Source: Methanobrevibacter arboriphilus JCM 13429 = DSM 1125
GTDB taxonomy: Archaea > Methanobacteriota > Methanobacteria > Methanobacteriales > Methanobacteriaceae
Length of the DNA: 64,000 nt
NCBI RefSeq assembly: GCF_002072215.1
Contig: NZ_JXMW01000004.1
Location: 47,834-111,833 of the forward strand
Direction: 5' to 3'
Positions within the stretch are counted from its first letter, which is position 1. Every line of letters begins with the position of its first letter. Positions 19,280-29,555 of this stretch are shown here, piece after piece. The notes beneath the pieces were generated by a model. The model made no database searches. It was not told the origin of the DNA and saw only the letters and a list, made by a program, of their open reading frames with translations. The translations under genes and the position numbers were made by a program.

Positions 19280-20413
19280 TTAATAATAAGGAATATCAAC
19301 TTCTGAAAAATCCATTGCCCTATTTCGAGCATTAGATTGAAATTTTTCTCTTAATTCTTTGTCAGACAGAATTAAATCAATTGAATTAGCTAATCCCATA
19401 GAATCAGTAGGTTCAACAAGTAAACCAACATCATCAGTTATAATTTCCTTTATTCCACCAACATTACTACCTATAACAGGTTTTCCACAAGCTAAGGCTT
19501 CAATTAAAACTAAACCAAAACTTTCTGAATAAGAAGGAAGAATTAAAAGATCTGAACTTTGAATTACATTAGCTACATCATTTCTAGCACCAGTAAAGAT
19601 AACATCTTCAACATTTTCTATCTTAACTTTTTCTTTCAAGCTGTTTAAAAGAGGACCATCACCAACAACAACTAAAACACAATCAGATTTTAACTGTTTT
19701 TTTGCATCTATTATAGTAGCTACATTCTTTCTTTTAATGATATTACCTACAAAAAGAATAATGGGCTTGTTTTTAGGAATATTAAGCTCATTTTTAAAAT
19801 TATAATTTGAATTATTCTCTGAATGATGATCTGAATCATTATCAGCTATTTTAAACTCATTAATATCAACAGTATTCCAGTTTAATCTAACCTTTTTTTC
19901 TATATTTGGAATATTAGTTTTTAAAATTTCCTCTTTTAATGATTCACTAACTGCCAATACTACATCTGCTCTTTTTAAAACAAATCGAATGATAGGTCTC
20001 ATAAATTTATGCTGAGGATATAAACAAAACATATCAGAACCATGAGAAGTTACATAAACTTTCTTTTTAGTGAATATTCCTCCTAAAACAGCTATTAACC
20101 CTGCAGGATAAAGATAATGTCCATGAATAATATCAATATTATATTTTCGAACAATATGAATAAGATTTATAGTTCCAAAAAGAACATAAAACAGGCTTCT
20201 AAGACCAGGAATATTAATTCCTCTAGTTCCTATAACTTTAATTCCATTATTATCCATATAATCTTTATTAGCTTCATTTTTAATATCTTTATGAGGATAA
20301 GTAATTACAAATACTTCTTCTCCATTTTTAAGAAGTTCTTTAGATAAACTATTAATATGTACTCCAACACCTCCAATATGAGGTGGAAATTGACCAACCA
20401 TAGCTATTTTCAT
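19280..20413 (-). CDS. Glycosyltransferase family 4
   Basis: A 377-residue retaining glycosyltransferase with the GT-B fold. N-terminal GQFPPHIGGVGVHI is the acceptor-side glycine loop. In the C-terminal half, ILFVGNIIKRKN and SYSESFGLVLIEALACGKPVIGSNVGG contain the E-x7-E donor-binding motif. A short Asp/Ser/His/Asn-rich stretch (NDSDHHSENNSNYN) interrupts the linker before the donor domain. It probably builds a cell-surface glycan or glycoprotein; the sugar and acceptor cannot be told. No partner glycan genes are adjacent. Confidence 0.88.
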   Translation of the reverse strand: MKIAMVGQFPPHIGGVGVHINSLSKELLKNGEEVFVITYPHKDIKNEANKDYMDNNGIKVIGTRGINIPGLRSLFYVLFGTINLIHIVRKYNIDIIHGHYLYPAGLIAVLGGIFTKKKVYVTSHGSDMFCLYPQHKFMRPIIRFVLKRADVVLAVSESLKEEILKTNIPNIEKKVRLNWNTVDINEFKIADNDSDHHSENNSNYNFKNELNIPKNKPIILFVGNIIKRKNVATIIDAKKQLKSDCVLVVVGDGPLLNSLKEKVKIENVEDVIFTGARNDVANVIQSSDLLILPSYSESFGLVLIEALACGKPVIGSNVGGIKEIITDDVGLLVEPTDSMGLANSIDLILSDKELREKFQSNARNRAMDFSEVDIPYY

Positions 20414-20691
20414 TTTTTATCCTCTACACACAATTCATTTCTATAATTTCATTATTATAAATAATAATTTTTTTCCTAGGTTTTGAAAAGTAATAATTTA
20501 AGCATATATAAACATATATAGATATAATAGGTTATATAGCATATATAATTTAATACTAGTAACTTAATAATAAGATAATAATTATTATAATACTTTTTAT
20601 ATTTAATTTAGATTTAATTAGATTTAATTTAGTTTTAATTTAATTTTAATTTAGTAAACTATCTAAAAAATTAGAATTTAATATACATCAT

Positions 20692-21969
20692 TTATATTTT
20701 CGAATTTAACTGATTTCCTGCCATATCAACTAAAATCACATTAATATCTATATCTGCTCTTTCTAAACATCTTTCTTTAATAGCTAAGCTAATACTATTT
20801 AGTACTTTTTTATCAATCTTTTTATTTTTAAGTATATCAATCATTTCTTCGGTAGTTTTTGAATCGAAAATTGATTTAATGGTTTCTGTATCTACACCAC
20901 ACAAAGCTGAATGAGTAGCTATTATCTCTCTTCTTCCATCTGCAATACTATGTTTAGTATTGAAAATACCCCCAGCTACTTTAACAAGCTTTCCAATATG
21001 GCCAAAAAGGGTGATTTTATTAATTCCTCTTTTTTTAGCTTCTTCAAGCATAAAACCAATATAATTCCCTGTTTGAACAATTTGATCTTTCTTAACCTTT
21101 TTATTGTCTTTAAGAGTTAAATCTCTAAGGGCTAATTTTTCCCCAATATTACCTGGAACAAAAATAACCTCATCTTTTCTATACTTTCCTTCATCTATTA
21201 AAGCTATAATCATATCGAGTTGACAAAGAAGAGAATCTTTATAAGCTTTTGTTGACATTGCCCTAGCTATACCAGTAGTTCCAAGAATAGAAATCCCGCC
21301 AATAATCCCTAGTTTAGGATTCATGGTTTTTTTAGCTATTTTTTCACCTTCTGGAACAGAAATTATAACCTTAGCTATTTTTCCATCAGGAACAAGACCA
21401 GCTAAATTTTTTTGAATCATAACCAATGGAACAGGATTTATTGCTGATTCACCAACTGAAATTTGAAGACCTGGTTTGGTTATAGTTCCAACACCAAACC
21501 CACCATCAACAATCACCTTATTCTCAATTTTTTCATTAATATCTAAATTATTAGTATCCGTGATCTTCTCATCAATATCTCTTTTATAAATATCTCTTTT
21601 ATAAATATTTCTTTTAGAAATATCTCTTTTAGAAATATTTATTTTAGAAATATCTTTTTTATCGATTAATTCAACCGAAGATATTATTTCTAAATTAACA
21701 GTAACATCTGGATCATTATAAGGATATTTAACTCCAATTGCTTCTGCCTTATTTTCACTTATTAATTTACATTTTTCAATATCAACATCAAGTTCCTCAA
21801 AAGGAGTTATAATTTTAACAATATTAAATTCCTCATTAGAATTAATAATCTTTTTAATAGCTGCAAGTGAAGTAGCTGTAGCTATACTTCCAGTAGTTAA
21901 TCCATAATCAACATTAGAGTAAGTATAATCATTCTTATCTAATTGATTTTCTTTTTCATAGTTATTCAT
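20692..21969 (-). CDS. cbiD: Cobalt-precorrin-5B C1-methyltransferase CbiD
   Basis: Methylates C1 of cobalt-precorrin-5B in anaerobic cobamide synthesis, needed for the corrinoid of methyl-transfer enzymes such as Mtr. Family motifs: YGLTTGSIATATSLAA near the N-terminus, VDGGFGVGTITKPGLQ, AINPVP, GGISILGTTGIARAMS and LFGHIGKLVKVAGGIFNTKHSIADGR. At about residues 103-132 it carries an insertion of six five-residue units (ISKRD, IYKRD and variants) encoded by a 15-bp minisatellite. This inflates the length to 425, against roughly 370-390 for relatives from memory. The insertion lies between conserved blocks and is probably a surface loop. Confidence 0.92.
   Translation of the reverse strand: MNNYEKENQLDKNDYTYSNVDYGLTTGSIATATSLAAIKKIINSNEEFNIVKIITPFEELDVDIEKCKLISENKAEAIGVKYPYNDPDVTVNLEIISSVELIDKKDISKINISKRDISKRNIYKRDIYKRDIDEKITDTNNLDINEKIENKVIVDGGFGVGTITKPGLQISVGESAINPVPLVMIQKNLAGLVPDGKIAKVIISVPEGEKIAKKTMNPKLGIIGGISILGTTGIARAMSTKAYKDSLLCQLDMIIALIDEGKYRKDEVIFVPGNIGEKLALRDLTLKDNKKVKKDQIVQTGNYIGFMLEEAKKRGINKITLFGHIGKLVKVAGGIFNTKHSIADGRREIIATHSALCGVDTETIKSIFDSKTTEEMIDILKNKKIDKKVLNSISLAIKERCLERADIDINVILVDMAGNQLNSKI
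21574..21663 (-). repeat. 15-bp minisatellite inside cbiD, six copies
   Basis: Six in-frame units with plus-strand form AATATCTCTTTTANA encode repeats such as ISKRD and IYKRD. Units differ by one to four bases. The sense unit TCTAAAAGAGATATT is close to the unit inside elp3. Confidence 0.9.
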
Positions 21970-22378
21970 AAAAACAGCTACATTAAATTATTTTAATAAA
22001 AAATTAAGTATCTACAAATAATTCATATATTCATCAAAATATCAATTCATATATTCATAATATTAATCCATATATTCATCAATATCTTTATTAATAATGA
22101 TATTTAAAATAATTGAAAAAAATATGAGAATATAATAAAAACAGAAAAAAATATTTAAAAATATTATTTAAAAGTATTAATAAAAAATATTAATAAAAAT
22201 CTAAAGAAATATAAAAATAACACACTAAAAAACTCAAAAAAATAAAATTAAAAAATCAATATAGTTAAAAAATAAGATTAACTTAAAGAAATTAAATATA
22301 TAATTAATAAAAGAATTATAAGAAAAAAAGAATTATAAGAATAAATAAATTAATATAAATTAAATAATTGTCTTAAAA
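21970..22378. other. Intergenic region with TCATATATTCAT repeats
   Basis: Next to cbiD (22020-22085) the phrase TTCATATATTCATNA occurs three to four times. The remainder is poly-A-rich with AAAAATATTAATAAAAAT phrases. No gene is seen. Confidence 0.5.
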
Positions 22379-22624
22379 TTATTGTCTTAATTTAGCCATT
22401 AATTCATTTTTGCTTGGTGCCCCTACAAATTCAACAACACCATTAATAGCTATAGCTGGAACTGCCATTATTCCATAATCAACAGCTCTTTGTCTATCAG
22501 TCATTATATTAATAACCTCTACTTCCATTTCGTCCCCAATTTCATTTTTTGCTTCTTCTACAACTTGTTCAGCCATTGGACAATAAGGACAACTTGGAGA
22601 TGTGAATACTTCTACTTTTAACAT
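22379..22624 (-). CDS. Small thioredoxin/glutaredoxin-like protein
   Basis: An 81-residue thiol-disulfide protein. The active site CPYC is at about residues 12-15, and the cis-proline segment MAVPAIAINGVVEFVGAP is as in small archaeal thioredoxins (MJ0307/MTH895 type). GGAGG precedes the ATG. It probably reduces disulfides in methanogen enzymes; the electron donor is unknown and no reductase gene is nearby. Confidence 0.9.
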   Translation of the reverse strand: MLKVEVFTSPSCPYCPMAEQVVEEAKNEIGDEMEVEVINIMTDRQRAVDYGIMAVPAIAINGVVEFVGAPSKNELMAKLRQ

Positions 22625-23168
22625 TTTTAATCCTCCGAATGTATGATATTATATTAAATAATATATATAAATATTATTAGAATTACTAAATATGATTGAA
22701 ATTACTCTATTATTTATAGAATAATTTTTTATTAAGAAATTCATTATTAATTGAATGATTTTTTAAATTATTTAATAATAATTTGTCACATTATGATTTT
22801 TTATGATTATATATGGATTAATAATCAATAATATACATCTAATTATATCAGTCTAAATTTATCATTAAATAATTAATATCAACAATTATTTTAACTTAGG
22901 ATTGTTAATATTAACAATATAAATATGTTTTTATTAATATTTAAAATTTTTGATAACTAATAAAATTTGAAATTTAAAAATTTATAAAAAAGTCGAAAAA
23001 CAAGAAAATAATTAATTCTTATATGTTCCTCTTAAAAAACCAATGAATAACTAAAAATCAAAAGTTAAGCATATAACTATACAAAAAAAATAAAAAGAGA
23101 GGAAAAATATTTGAATAAAAAATTTACAATCAAAACAATGAATAATAAATAATTAAATAACAGAAATT
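22625..23168. other. Intergenic region with an 18-bp palindrome
   Basis: Holds the promoter of the thioredoxin-like gene (TTTATATATATT, about 22660). ATTGTTAATATTAACAAT at 22901-22918 is a perfect 18-base palindrome of unknown role. Nothing else is recognised. Confidence 0.5.
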
Positions 23169-23690
23169 TTAATCGTCTAGTTGATCTAAATCATCTACTT
23201 GATCAAAATTTCCCATAGCAATAGCAATTCCATCAATAAGTAAGCTGATACCTAAAATTATAGATACATAAATTGGGCTTAACAATGCGAAATATCCAAG
23301 AACTATAGTAATAATACCTAATAGGGCCATTAAAGCCGCAGATGCTTTTGTCATCATTATGTTTCTGGTGAATAAACCTATAATACCAGATAATAATAAC
23401 ATAAAACCAATTATATATAAGTATAATCCCACTAAAAGATCAAATATCAATATATTTCCTAAAAGAATTATTCCTACAATAATACCAAAAATACCCAATA
23501 TTACATGAGCAATAGAACTTCCTTTACTTATTGACCATAAGTTTGATCCAAGAATGATATAATAAATACCTAAAATTAAAATCCCAATTCCAGCTATAAT
23601 AGATAAAACAAACTGACTCATAAATGGGAAAATCATAATTATAAGACCAAGAATAATTGCCACTATTCCTACAACATTTTTATTTTCCAT
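23169..23690 (-). CDS. DUF308 (HdeD-like) membrane protein
   Basis: A 173-residue protein made almost entirely of hydrophobic helices, about six, in a repeated pattern (IIAGIGILILGIYYIILGS; LYIIGFMLLLSGIIGLF; LGISLLIDGIAIAMGN), followed by an acidic Asp/Gln/Leu tail. This matches the DUF308/HdeD family. The function in archaea is unknown; the E. coli member is linked to acid resistance. A paralogue lies 301 bases upstream in the same orientation (23992-24507). Confidence 0.85.
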   Translation of the reverse strand: MENKNVVGIVAIILGLIIMIFPFMSQFVLSIIAGIGILILGIYYIILGSNLWSISKGSSIAHVILGIFGIIVGIILLGNILIFDLLVGLYLYIIGFMLLLSGIIGLFTRNIMMTKASAALMALLGIITIVLGYFALLSPIYVSIILGISLLIDGIAIAMGNFDQVDDLDQLDD

Positions 23691-23991
23691 ATAAACACCT
23701 TCATTAATATAATCAATATCTATACAATATAGTTATATATTAATCCCCTCTAATAACACAAATAATATGTATATTTATATTTAATACTCTTAATAAATGT
23801 TTCCATGAGAAATGTATAAAATGAAACAAGGAAAAAAGAGAAATGTTTAAACAATAAAATTCACAAGATTAAAGTATATAAATTAAAAAATAATTAAAAA
23901 TTAGATAAAAAGATAAAAAGATAATTAAAAAGATAATTTAAAGCACAAATTAAAACAATATCTAAAAATAAAAATTTAAGAACAGATTTTT

Positions 23992-24507
23992 TTATTTTTC
24001 TTCAGAATCAATCTTTTTATCTTTTGATTCTAAAATTAAAGAAATTCCCTCAATTATCAAAGCTATTCCAATAATGAGTGCTAAGTATAATGGATTTTCA
24101 AATATTAAATTAGCAAAAATTAAAAGAACAATACCAAATACAAAGAACAAAAATGAAGATATTTTTGACATATTCTTTTTATTATTAATTATTCCAGCTA
24201 TACCAAATATTATCATTAAAAACCCAATTATATACAATAAGAAGCTAGAAGTATATAAAAATAGTGGGAAATTACCTGTTAGAACAAGTCCAAAAAAGAA
24301 TGCAAACAATCCAACTAAAACATACAAAATACAGGTTGCTTTATTCTCATTCCAATGTTGAATACCTCTAATTATCCAATAAATAGCTAAAATACAGACA
24401 GATAAACCAGAAGCAACTACAAGAAATCCAACACTAAGAAGAGGAAATACAATTACTATAATCCCAAGAATAAATGCTATTATTCCTATAATTATTTTAT
24501 TTTCCAT
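23992..24507 (-). CDS. DUF308 (HdeD-like) membrane protein, paralogue
   Basis: A 171-residue, roughly six-helix membrane protein with the same layout as its neighbour at 23169-23690: opening M-E-N-K-(I/N)-(I/V)-(I/V)-GI, a WNENK/SISKG turn after helix 2, and (I/L)-(L)-I-(E/D)-GI near the end. The C-terminus is charged (ESKDKKIDSEEK). The pair is a tandem duplication. The 301-base gap between them is AT-rich with no gene. Confidence 0.85.
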   Translation of the reverse strand: MENKIIIGIIAFILGIIVIVFPLLSVGFLVVASGLSVCILAIYWIIRGIQHWNENKATCILYVLVGLFAFFFGLVLTGNFPLFLYTSSFLLYIIGFLMIIFGIAGIINNKKNMSKISSFLFFVFGIVLLIFANLIFENPLYLALIIGIALIIEGISLILESKDKKIDSEEK

Positions 24508-24764
24508 TATTTCACCAAAATAAATATTAAAATATTATAAATTAAACCATCAATGCAAATATATCAAATAAGAAATATAAATCAATGCAATATAAGTAGA
24601 TAAGAAATACAAGTAAGAAGTATAACTAAATGAAATATAAATCAATGCAAATGTAAATAACTGAGAATATAACTAAATGAGAAATGTAAATAAATGAGAA
24701 AATATAATTAGTTAAAATATAATTAATTAAAAAATAATTAATTAAAAGATTAAATAATAATAAA
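24508..24764. repeat. Degenerate repeats between two genes
   Basis: Phrases of the type AAATGAGAAATGTAAATAAATGAG and AAATATAAATCAATGCAA recur several times between about 24550 and 24730. They look like a decayed minisatellite. No gene is present. Confidence 0.5.
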
Positions 24765-25064
24765 TTAACCTCCTCCTTCAGCACCACCAGAAGTTAATGA
24801 AGGTTCTTCAAAATCATGATTCCTTTCTTTAAGCTCATCAACATTGAATTTTTTATCTTTGAAATCTTTATCTTTAATATTATCTTCATCAACAATTTCA
24901 ATTACATCTTCAGAATACCATAGATTTGGTTCTTCCATTTTAGCCCAACCAATGCCTTCTTCATCAGTTTTTAAATCTACAACATTACCAATAGTCCCAG
25001 TTCCAGTATAACGAATATAAAAGCCAATTTCGATAGTTCTTCCTCTTGCATCTTTAATGTTCAT
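24765..25064 (-). CDS. DUF2098 family protein
   Basis: A 99-residue protein of a family found mainly in methanogens. The core is IEIGFYIRYTGTGTIGNVVD followed by WAKMEEPNLWYSEDVIEIVDE, after which comes an acidic linker and a Gly-rich tail (GGAEGGG). The ATG at 25062-25064 is chosen because AGGGAT precedes it and NIKDARG fits the family start. It is predicted to be a small beta-barrel protein; its function is unknown. Confidence 0.8.
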   Translation of the reverse strand: MNIKDARGRTIEIGFYIRYTGTGTIGNVVDLKTDEEGIGWAKMEEPNLWYSEDVIEIVDEDNIKDKDFKDKKFNVDELKERNHDFEEPSLTSGGAEGGG

Positions 25065-25479
25065 AAAATCCCTACTAAAAATCAAATTAATAATAAAATT
25101 AGTCGTATTATTAAAATTAACATAAGATAATGTAAGATAATTTAATTGATAATTTAAGCTATATAAATTAGTATAGTTATGTAACTTAATATAACTTAAT
25201 ATAAATTAATATAAAATAATACAATAAAAATTTACTTAAATATTAATCAAAGATTTAATTAAATAATAAGCTTTAGCTAAATAATAAAGATTAAATAAAT
25301 AAAAAATTAGCTAAATAATATTAACAGTAAAAACTTAGCTAACTAATAAATAGTTAGCTAAATAATATTAGCTAGTAAAAACTTAGCTAATTAATAAAAG
25401 TTAACTAAATAATAAGATTTAACTAGATAATAACCTTAATTCTAACTTTTTTTATTCTAAATAATTTTATTTTAAAAAA
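25065..25479. other. Intergenic region with TTAGCTAAATAAT repeats
   Basis: From about 25245 to 25435 the phrase (C)TTAGCTAANTAATA recurs about nine times with variations (TTAACTAAATAATA, TTTAACTAGATAATA). This is a degenerate tandem repeat 3' of the PRC-barrel gene. No gene is seen. Confidence 0.6.
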
Positions 25480-25704
25480 TTATTTATTCTCAATATTTAT
25501 TTTCAATAAAACATAATCCCCAATACTTTTAATGTTGTCAAAATGGACTAAAACTTCATCATGAGAAAAAATGTTTTTCTTTAAAGAAACAACTATCTTA
25601 TTTATTTGACCACTTGTTTCATTAAAATCAACATCAGTAACTTTTCCAATGTCCATTGCATCAATATCGAGTACTTGCATCCCTAATAAGTCTTTAATTC
25701 TCAT
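25480..25704 (-). CDS. PRC-barrel domain protein
   Basis: A 74-residue single PRC-barrel: RIKDLLGMQVLDIDAMDIGKVTD, then a strand KIVVSLK and a second half ending DYVLLKI. Family members occur widely in Methanobacteriales; in other settings PRC-barrels bind RNA or proteins (RimM, photosynthetic reaction centre). The role here is unknown. GGAGGGG precedes the ATG. Confidence 0.85.
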   Translation of the reverse strand: MRIKDLLGMQVLDIDAMDIGKVTDVDFNETSGQINKIVVSLKKNIFSHDEVLVHFDNIKSIGDYVLLKINIENK

Positions 25705-26211
25705 TTAACCCCTCCAATAATAAAAAATATTAAAAGTTACTAAGCCTATTAAAAAGATATTAAAAAATTACTAAAAAATCTATTATTAAATTGATAAATT
25801 ATTAACATTAATATTATCAATAAATCCTTAATATCAATATCTTTTGGATTAATAATTATCTTTGCAATATATTTTTTAATATTTTATAATAATCTCTTTT
25901 TTAGTTTTAATATCTTTTTTATATAATAATTATAATAAATATTGTATTAAAAATATATATAATTATCTATATTATCTAAAAAACTTATTAAAACTAAAAA
26001 ATCAAATAAAAAGTTTAAAATAAAAAAATTAAAATCAATATGAATTTTATGTAAAAATAAATATTTAAAGTAAATATACTGATTGAAGTAAATATATTAT
26101 TTAAAACAACTATATTAACGTTATCTATAAATGAAATGTATATTATTATAAATGAAATTTTTATTATTTTATATAAAGCTCAAATAATCTTATATAATGT
26201 TGGAATATTAT
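25705..26211. other. Intergenic region, nothing recognised
   Basis: About 500 bases of very AT-rich DNA with poly-A and poly-T runs. No frame, RNA gene or clear repeat is seen. Confidence 0.4.
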
Positions 26212-26562
26212 TTACTTTGTTCTTTTGATTATTATCCCATTGTTGAAATCTTTTTCTTGATTTGTTTCTAATCTTATAGCTTCTCTTTCTAAAAGATAAG
26301 TTTCCCAAATATTATTTAATTTCTCTCGAAATTCTTCATATTTTTTCATTTTATTGTTTCTATTAATTTCATCTAATTGATTTATAAGAGGGATTAAATC
26401 ACCTTCTATTAAGTTAATTGTCTCCCACTCATCAGAATTAAATAATAATTTATATTTTGTAAAATACATTACATTAGTACCCTCTAAACTGAATATTAAT
26501 TCCAGTTCTAAGGTTTCACCATTAAAAAATATTGAATATGTGTTTTTATTATGATTATCCAT
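26212..26562 (-). CDS. Hypothetical protein
   Basis: A 116-residue protein of unrecognised family. The first half is beta-like (YSIFFNGETLELELIFSLEG) and mentions a threshold-like segment DEWETINLIEGDLIPLINQLDEI; the second half is a charged helix with a Lys/Arg-rich end. GTGA lies ahead of the ATG, and amino acid composition is coding-like. Probably a real cytoplasmic protein. It is followed on the plus side by a repeat-filled gap and deoC. Confidence 0.55.
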   Translation of the reverse strand: MDNHNKNTYSIFFNGETLELELIFSLEGTNVMYFTKYKLLFNSDEWETINLIEGDLIPLINQLDEINRNNKMKKYEEFREKLNNIWETYLLEREAIRLETNQEKDFNNGIIIKRTK

Positions 26563-26574
26563 TTTTTCACATAC

Positions 26575-26765
26575 TTTTATATTTATAATGTGTAATTTTT
26601 ATTTTATATAATATAATGTCTACTTTATATGTACTGTCTATTTTTATATAATATCTACTTTTAATGTAATGTCTATTTTATAATATCTACTTTATATCTA
26701 ATGTCTATTTTATATAATGTCTACTTTATAATATCTATTTATGTATAATGTCTATTATGTGCACT
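26575..26765. repeat. TAATGTCTATTTTATA minisatellite
   Basis: Roughly ten degenerate copies of a 14-20 base phrase (TAATGTCTAYTTTATA / TAATATCTACTTTATA) fill the gap between deoC and the hypothetical gene at 26212-26562. No gene is present. Confidence 0.7.
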
Positions 26766-26767
26766 GC

Positions 26768-27481
26768 TTATTTCATGAAACCTTTTGGGGCATCCATTAG
26801 CTGTTTATCATAAATTCTTTTATATTCTTCAATGATTAAGTCTCCAGAAGATGTGCCTATTCTATCAGCTCCTGAACTAATTAATCTAATTGAAGTTTTA
26901 TAATCTTTTACTGCTCCAGAAGCTTTAATTTTAATATTTGGAGCAATTTTTCTCATTAAAACAATGTTTGCAGCTTTTGGACTTTGCCCACTCATTCCAG
27001 TTGATGTTTTTATATAATCTGCTCCAGCATCTCTGATTATTTCACTTATTTTAATGATTTCTTCATCATTTAAATGTTCAGCTTCTATTATAACCTTAAG
27101 GATTTTACCATCAGTTACTTTCCTCACCATTTCAATTTCTTTAGTTATTGTATCATAATCTTCGGATTTAAAAGCTTGAATATTAACAACCATGTCTATT
27201 TCATCTGCTCCAGATTTTATAGCTATTTCTGCTTCTTTTTCTTTTGATTCAGGGGCTGTAAATCCTAAAGGAAAACCTACTACAGTTACTACTTTAATTT
27301 CAGTATCTTTTAAAAGATTTTTTGCATATTCAACAAAATAAGGAGATACAACAACTGCACAAAAACCATATTCCTTAGCTTTTTTAGCTAAATGTTCTAT
27401 ATCTTCTTTTTTTGCAAGATTATTTAAATTTGTATGCTCTATTTTAATAGCTAACTCTTCAGAAGAATTTATTTTCATCAT
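26768..27481 (-). CDS. deoC: Deoxyribose-phosphate aldolase
   Basis: Class I aldolase cleaving 2-deoxyribose 5-phosphate to acetaldehyde and glyceraldehyde 3-phosphate. Markers: IEHTNLN near the N-terminus, VTVVGFPLG, GADEIDMVVN, LKVIIE, the Schiff-base lysine in GADYIKTSTG and the second lysine in IKASGAVKD. The start is an ATG at 27479-27481 (or the adjacent ATG), giving about 237 residues, a normal length. It lies downstream of elp3 on the same strand with a 340-base gap. Confidence 0.94.
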   Translation of the reverse strand: MMKINSSEELAIKIEHTNLNNLAKKEDIEHLAKKAKEYGFCAVVVSPYFVEYAKNLLKDTEIKVVTVVGFPLGFTAPESKEKEAEIAIKSGADEIDMVVNIQAFKSEDYDTITKEIEMVRKVTDGKILKVIIEAEHLNDEEIIKISEIIRDAGADYIKTSTGMSGQSPKAANIVLMRKIAPNIKIKASGAVKDYKTSIRLISSGADRIGTSSGDLIIEEYKRIYDKQLMDAPKGFMK

Positions 27482-27821
27482 AATTATCACACCTACTTTA
27501 TTTATTCTTAATCAGATCTATTTTATTATTTTTATTTAATCAAATCTATTATTTTTATTTTTAATCGGATTTGATTTATTATTTTTATATTTCATTGGAT
27601 TTATTTTATTAATTATATTTTTAATTATCATTAAAAATTAATTATAGTAATAATTATAATAATTATAACATTTTATAATAATTATAACAATTATACTATT
27701 TTATATAGTTTATAATATATTTTATAATAGTTTATAATAGCATATAATATTCTATAATAGTTTATAATGGTTTATAATAACCTATAATAGTTTATATTAA
27801 ATTATATTAAAATATATTAAA
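27482..27821. other. Intergenic region with TTTATAATAG repeats
   Basis: From about 27650 to 27800 the phrase TATAATAGTTTATAATRG recurs seven or more times. Near deoC, ATTTATTATTTTTATT phrases recur. No gene is seen. Confidence 0.6.
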
Positions 27822-29555
27822 TTATATCAATTTTTTTACCATATAAGGACCTTCTAGTTCATATCCAAACTTACAGTAATAATTTCTAGCTCCTATTCCA
27901 CTAATTATTACCATCTTATCTTTACTATTTTTAATAGCTATTTCTTCAGCTTTTTTAAGGAGTTTTTCTCCAAAGCCTGTGTGCTGACCAATATTTTTTC
28001 CTTTTGATCCTATTTCTAGCATATTTCCATAAACATGAAGTTCTCTAACTATTGCTGTTGATTTTGTAATTTCTTTTCTATGAGCTTTCTCTGATGGGAA
28101 TCTTAATCTTAAAAAACCAGCTATGGTTTCTTCCATATCATCTTCAAAAGATAAGAAAATTTCTCTACCCCCAGTAGCTTCATATTCCTCTTTAAATAGT
28201 TTAAAATCATTATAATTTAATTTTAAGTCTTTTTTTGATTTATTTATTTTATGCCCTATCTCTCTGCATCTTATACAGTTACAGTTCACTTCTTCCTCCT
28301 CAAGTTTATTATAAACAAGCTCTCCAAGGTTTGATTTTTTAACTCCTGCTTCTATTAATTTAGCTGGAATATCTCTTTGGATTCGCATCGTTCTTACCCA
28401 TTTTGGAAGAATTTTTTTAATTTTAACAATTAAATCTACAGCTTCTTCATCTGTATAAGGAGTATATTCTCCTTTTTTCCATAAATCATATAATTTACTT
28501 CCTTTTGTTACAAGACAGGGGTAAATTTTTAACATATCTGGTTTGAAGTTTGGATTTTCAAACAATGCTTTAAACATTTCATAATCTTCATCAGGAGTTT
28601 GGAGTAATCCTGGCATAAGATGCATAGCTACTTTAATTCCAGAATCTCTAAGTATCTGATTTGCATTTATAACATCTTTTATTGTATGACCTCTTTCCAT
28701 TTTTTCATATATGTCATCATATAAGGTTTGAACTCCAAGTTCTACTCGTGTGACTCCCATTTTAAGCATTCTATTTACATCTTCTATTTTACAGAAATCC
28801 GGTCTTGTTTCAAAGGTCATTCCTATGCAACGAACTTTTGCATCTTCATTAGCTTTTTGAACATCTTCAAGTAAAACATAACCATAGGGAGGATATGTTT
28901 TAACCTTTTTAAAAATATTCTCTCTAGAATTATCTTTTTTAGAATTATATGCTTTAAAATTAGCTTCTTTAGAATTAGATTCTTTAAAATTATATACTTT
29001 AGATTTATCTCCTTTAGAACTATTCTTTTTAGAACTATCTCCAAAATCATTCATTGCTTTTAAACATTGTGATATAAACCATTCTTGGTATGATGATTCT
29101 CTTGAAGGAAATGTTCCTCCCATTATTATTAGTTCTACTTTATCTATTGGGTGTCCTACTGTAGACAACTGTTTAAGTCGATTATATGTTTGGTCATATG
29201 GATCAAATTTAAACATTCTAGCTCTAAGTGCTGCTGGTTCTTCACCAGTATAGCTAGGAGGTGCAACATCACTTTCTGGACAATAAAAACATCTTCCATG
29301 TGGGCATTCATGAGGATGGCACATAACTGCAACAATAGCTACTCCCGATATGGTTCTTGTAGGCTTCTTTCTAAGAACATTTGATACTAGTTCCCTTTCT
29401 TCATCTGTTGTGCATTCTAAAATTTCAGTATTACTCATGAATTTAGGTAGATCATAATCTCTGCAAGCTTTTCTTTTAGCTATTTCTAAATCACGCCTTG
29501 TAACTATTTTTCCATCTATAATTTCGTTAATTATAATTTGACATGCTTTTTCCAT
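27822..29555 (-). CDS. elp3: tRNA uridine-34 acetyltransferase Elp3
   Basis: Archaeal Elp3, which makes 5-carboxymethyl-type modifications at wobble uridine 34 of tRNAs. A radical SAM domain has the cluster cysteines in [16 protein letters not shown] (about residues 88-103) and ETRPDF. The C-terminal GNAT acetyltransferase has [19 protein letters not shown] and [20 protein letters not shown]. Between [10 protein letters not shown] and VKTYPPYG (about residues 175-215) an insertion of about nine five-residue units (NSKKD-like) is coded by a 15-bp minisatellite. This raises the length to 577; archaeal Elp3 is usually about 530-545 from memory. GGAG precedes the ATG. Confidence 0.94.
   Translation of the reverse strand: MEKACQIIINEIIDGKIVTRRDLEIAKRKACRDYDLPKFMSNTEILECTTDEERELVSNVLRKKPTRTISGVAIVAVMCHPHECPHGRCFYCPESDVAPPSYTGEEPAALRARMFKFDPYDQTYNRLKQLSTVGHPIDKVELIIMGGTFPSRESSYQEWFISQCLKAMNDFGDSSKKNSSKGDKSKVYNFKESNSKEANFKAYNSKKDNSRENIFKKVKTYPPYGYVLLEDVQKANEDAKVRCIGMTFETRPDFCKIEDVNRMLKMGVTRVELGVQTLYDDIYEKMERGHTIKDVINANQILRDSGIKVAMHLMPGLLQTPDEDYEMFKALFENPNFKPDMLKIYPCLVTKGSKLYDLWKKGEYTPYTDEEAVDLIVKIKKILPKWVRTMRIQRDIPAKLIEAGVKKSNLGELVYNKLEEEEVNCNCIRCREIGHKINKSKKDLKLNYNDFKLFKEEYEATGGREIFLSFEDDMEETIAGFLRLRFPSEKAHRKEITKSTAIVRELHVYGNMLEIGSKGKNIGQHTGFGEKLLKKAEEIAIKNSKDKMVIISGIGARNYYCKFGYELEGPYMVKKLI
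28907..29042 (-). repeat. 15-bp minisatellite inside elp3, about nine copies
   Basis: In-frame units in sense orientation follow TCTAAARRAGATAAT or TTTAAAGMATMTAAT and encode [15 protein letters not shown] and similar. They are more diverged than the cbiD array but nearly the same unit. Confidence 0.88.

Noticed and set aside
22901..22918. 18-bp perfect palindrome as a specific operator
   Set aside because: Composed almost only of A and T, far from a start codon, so chance is likely in this composition.
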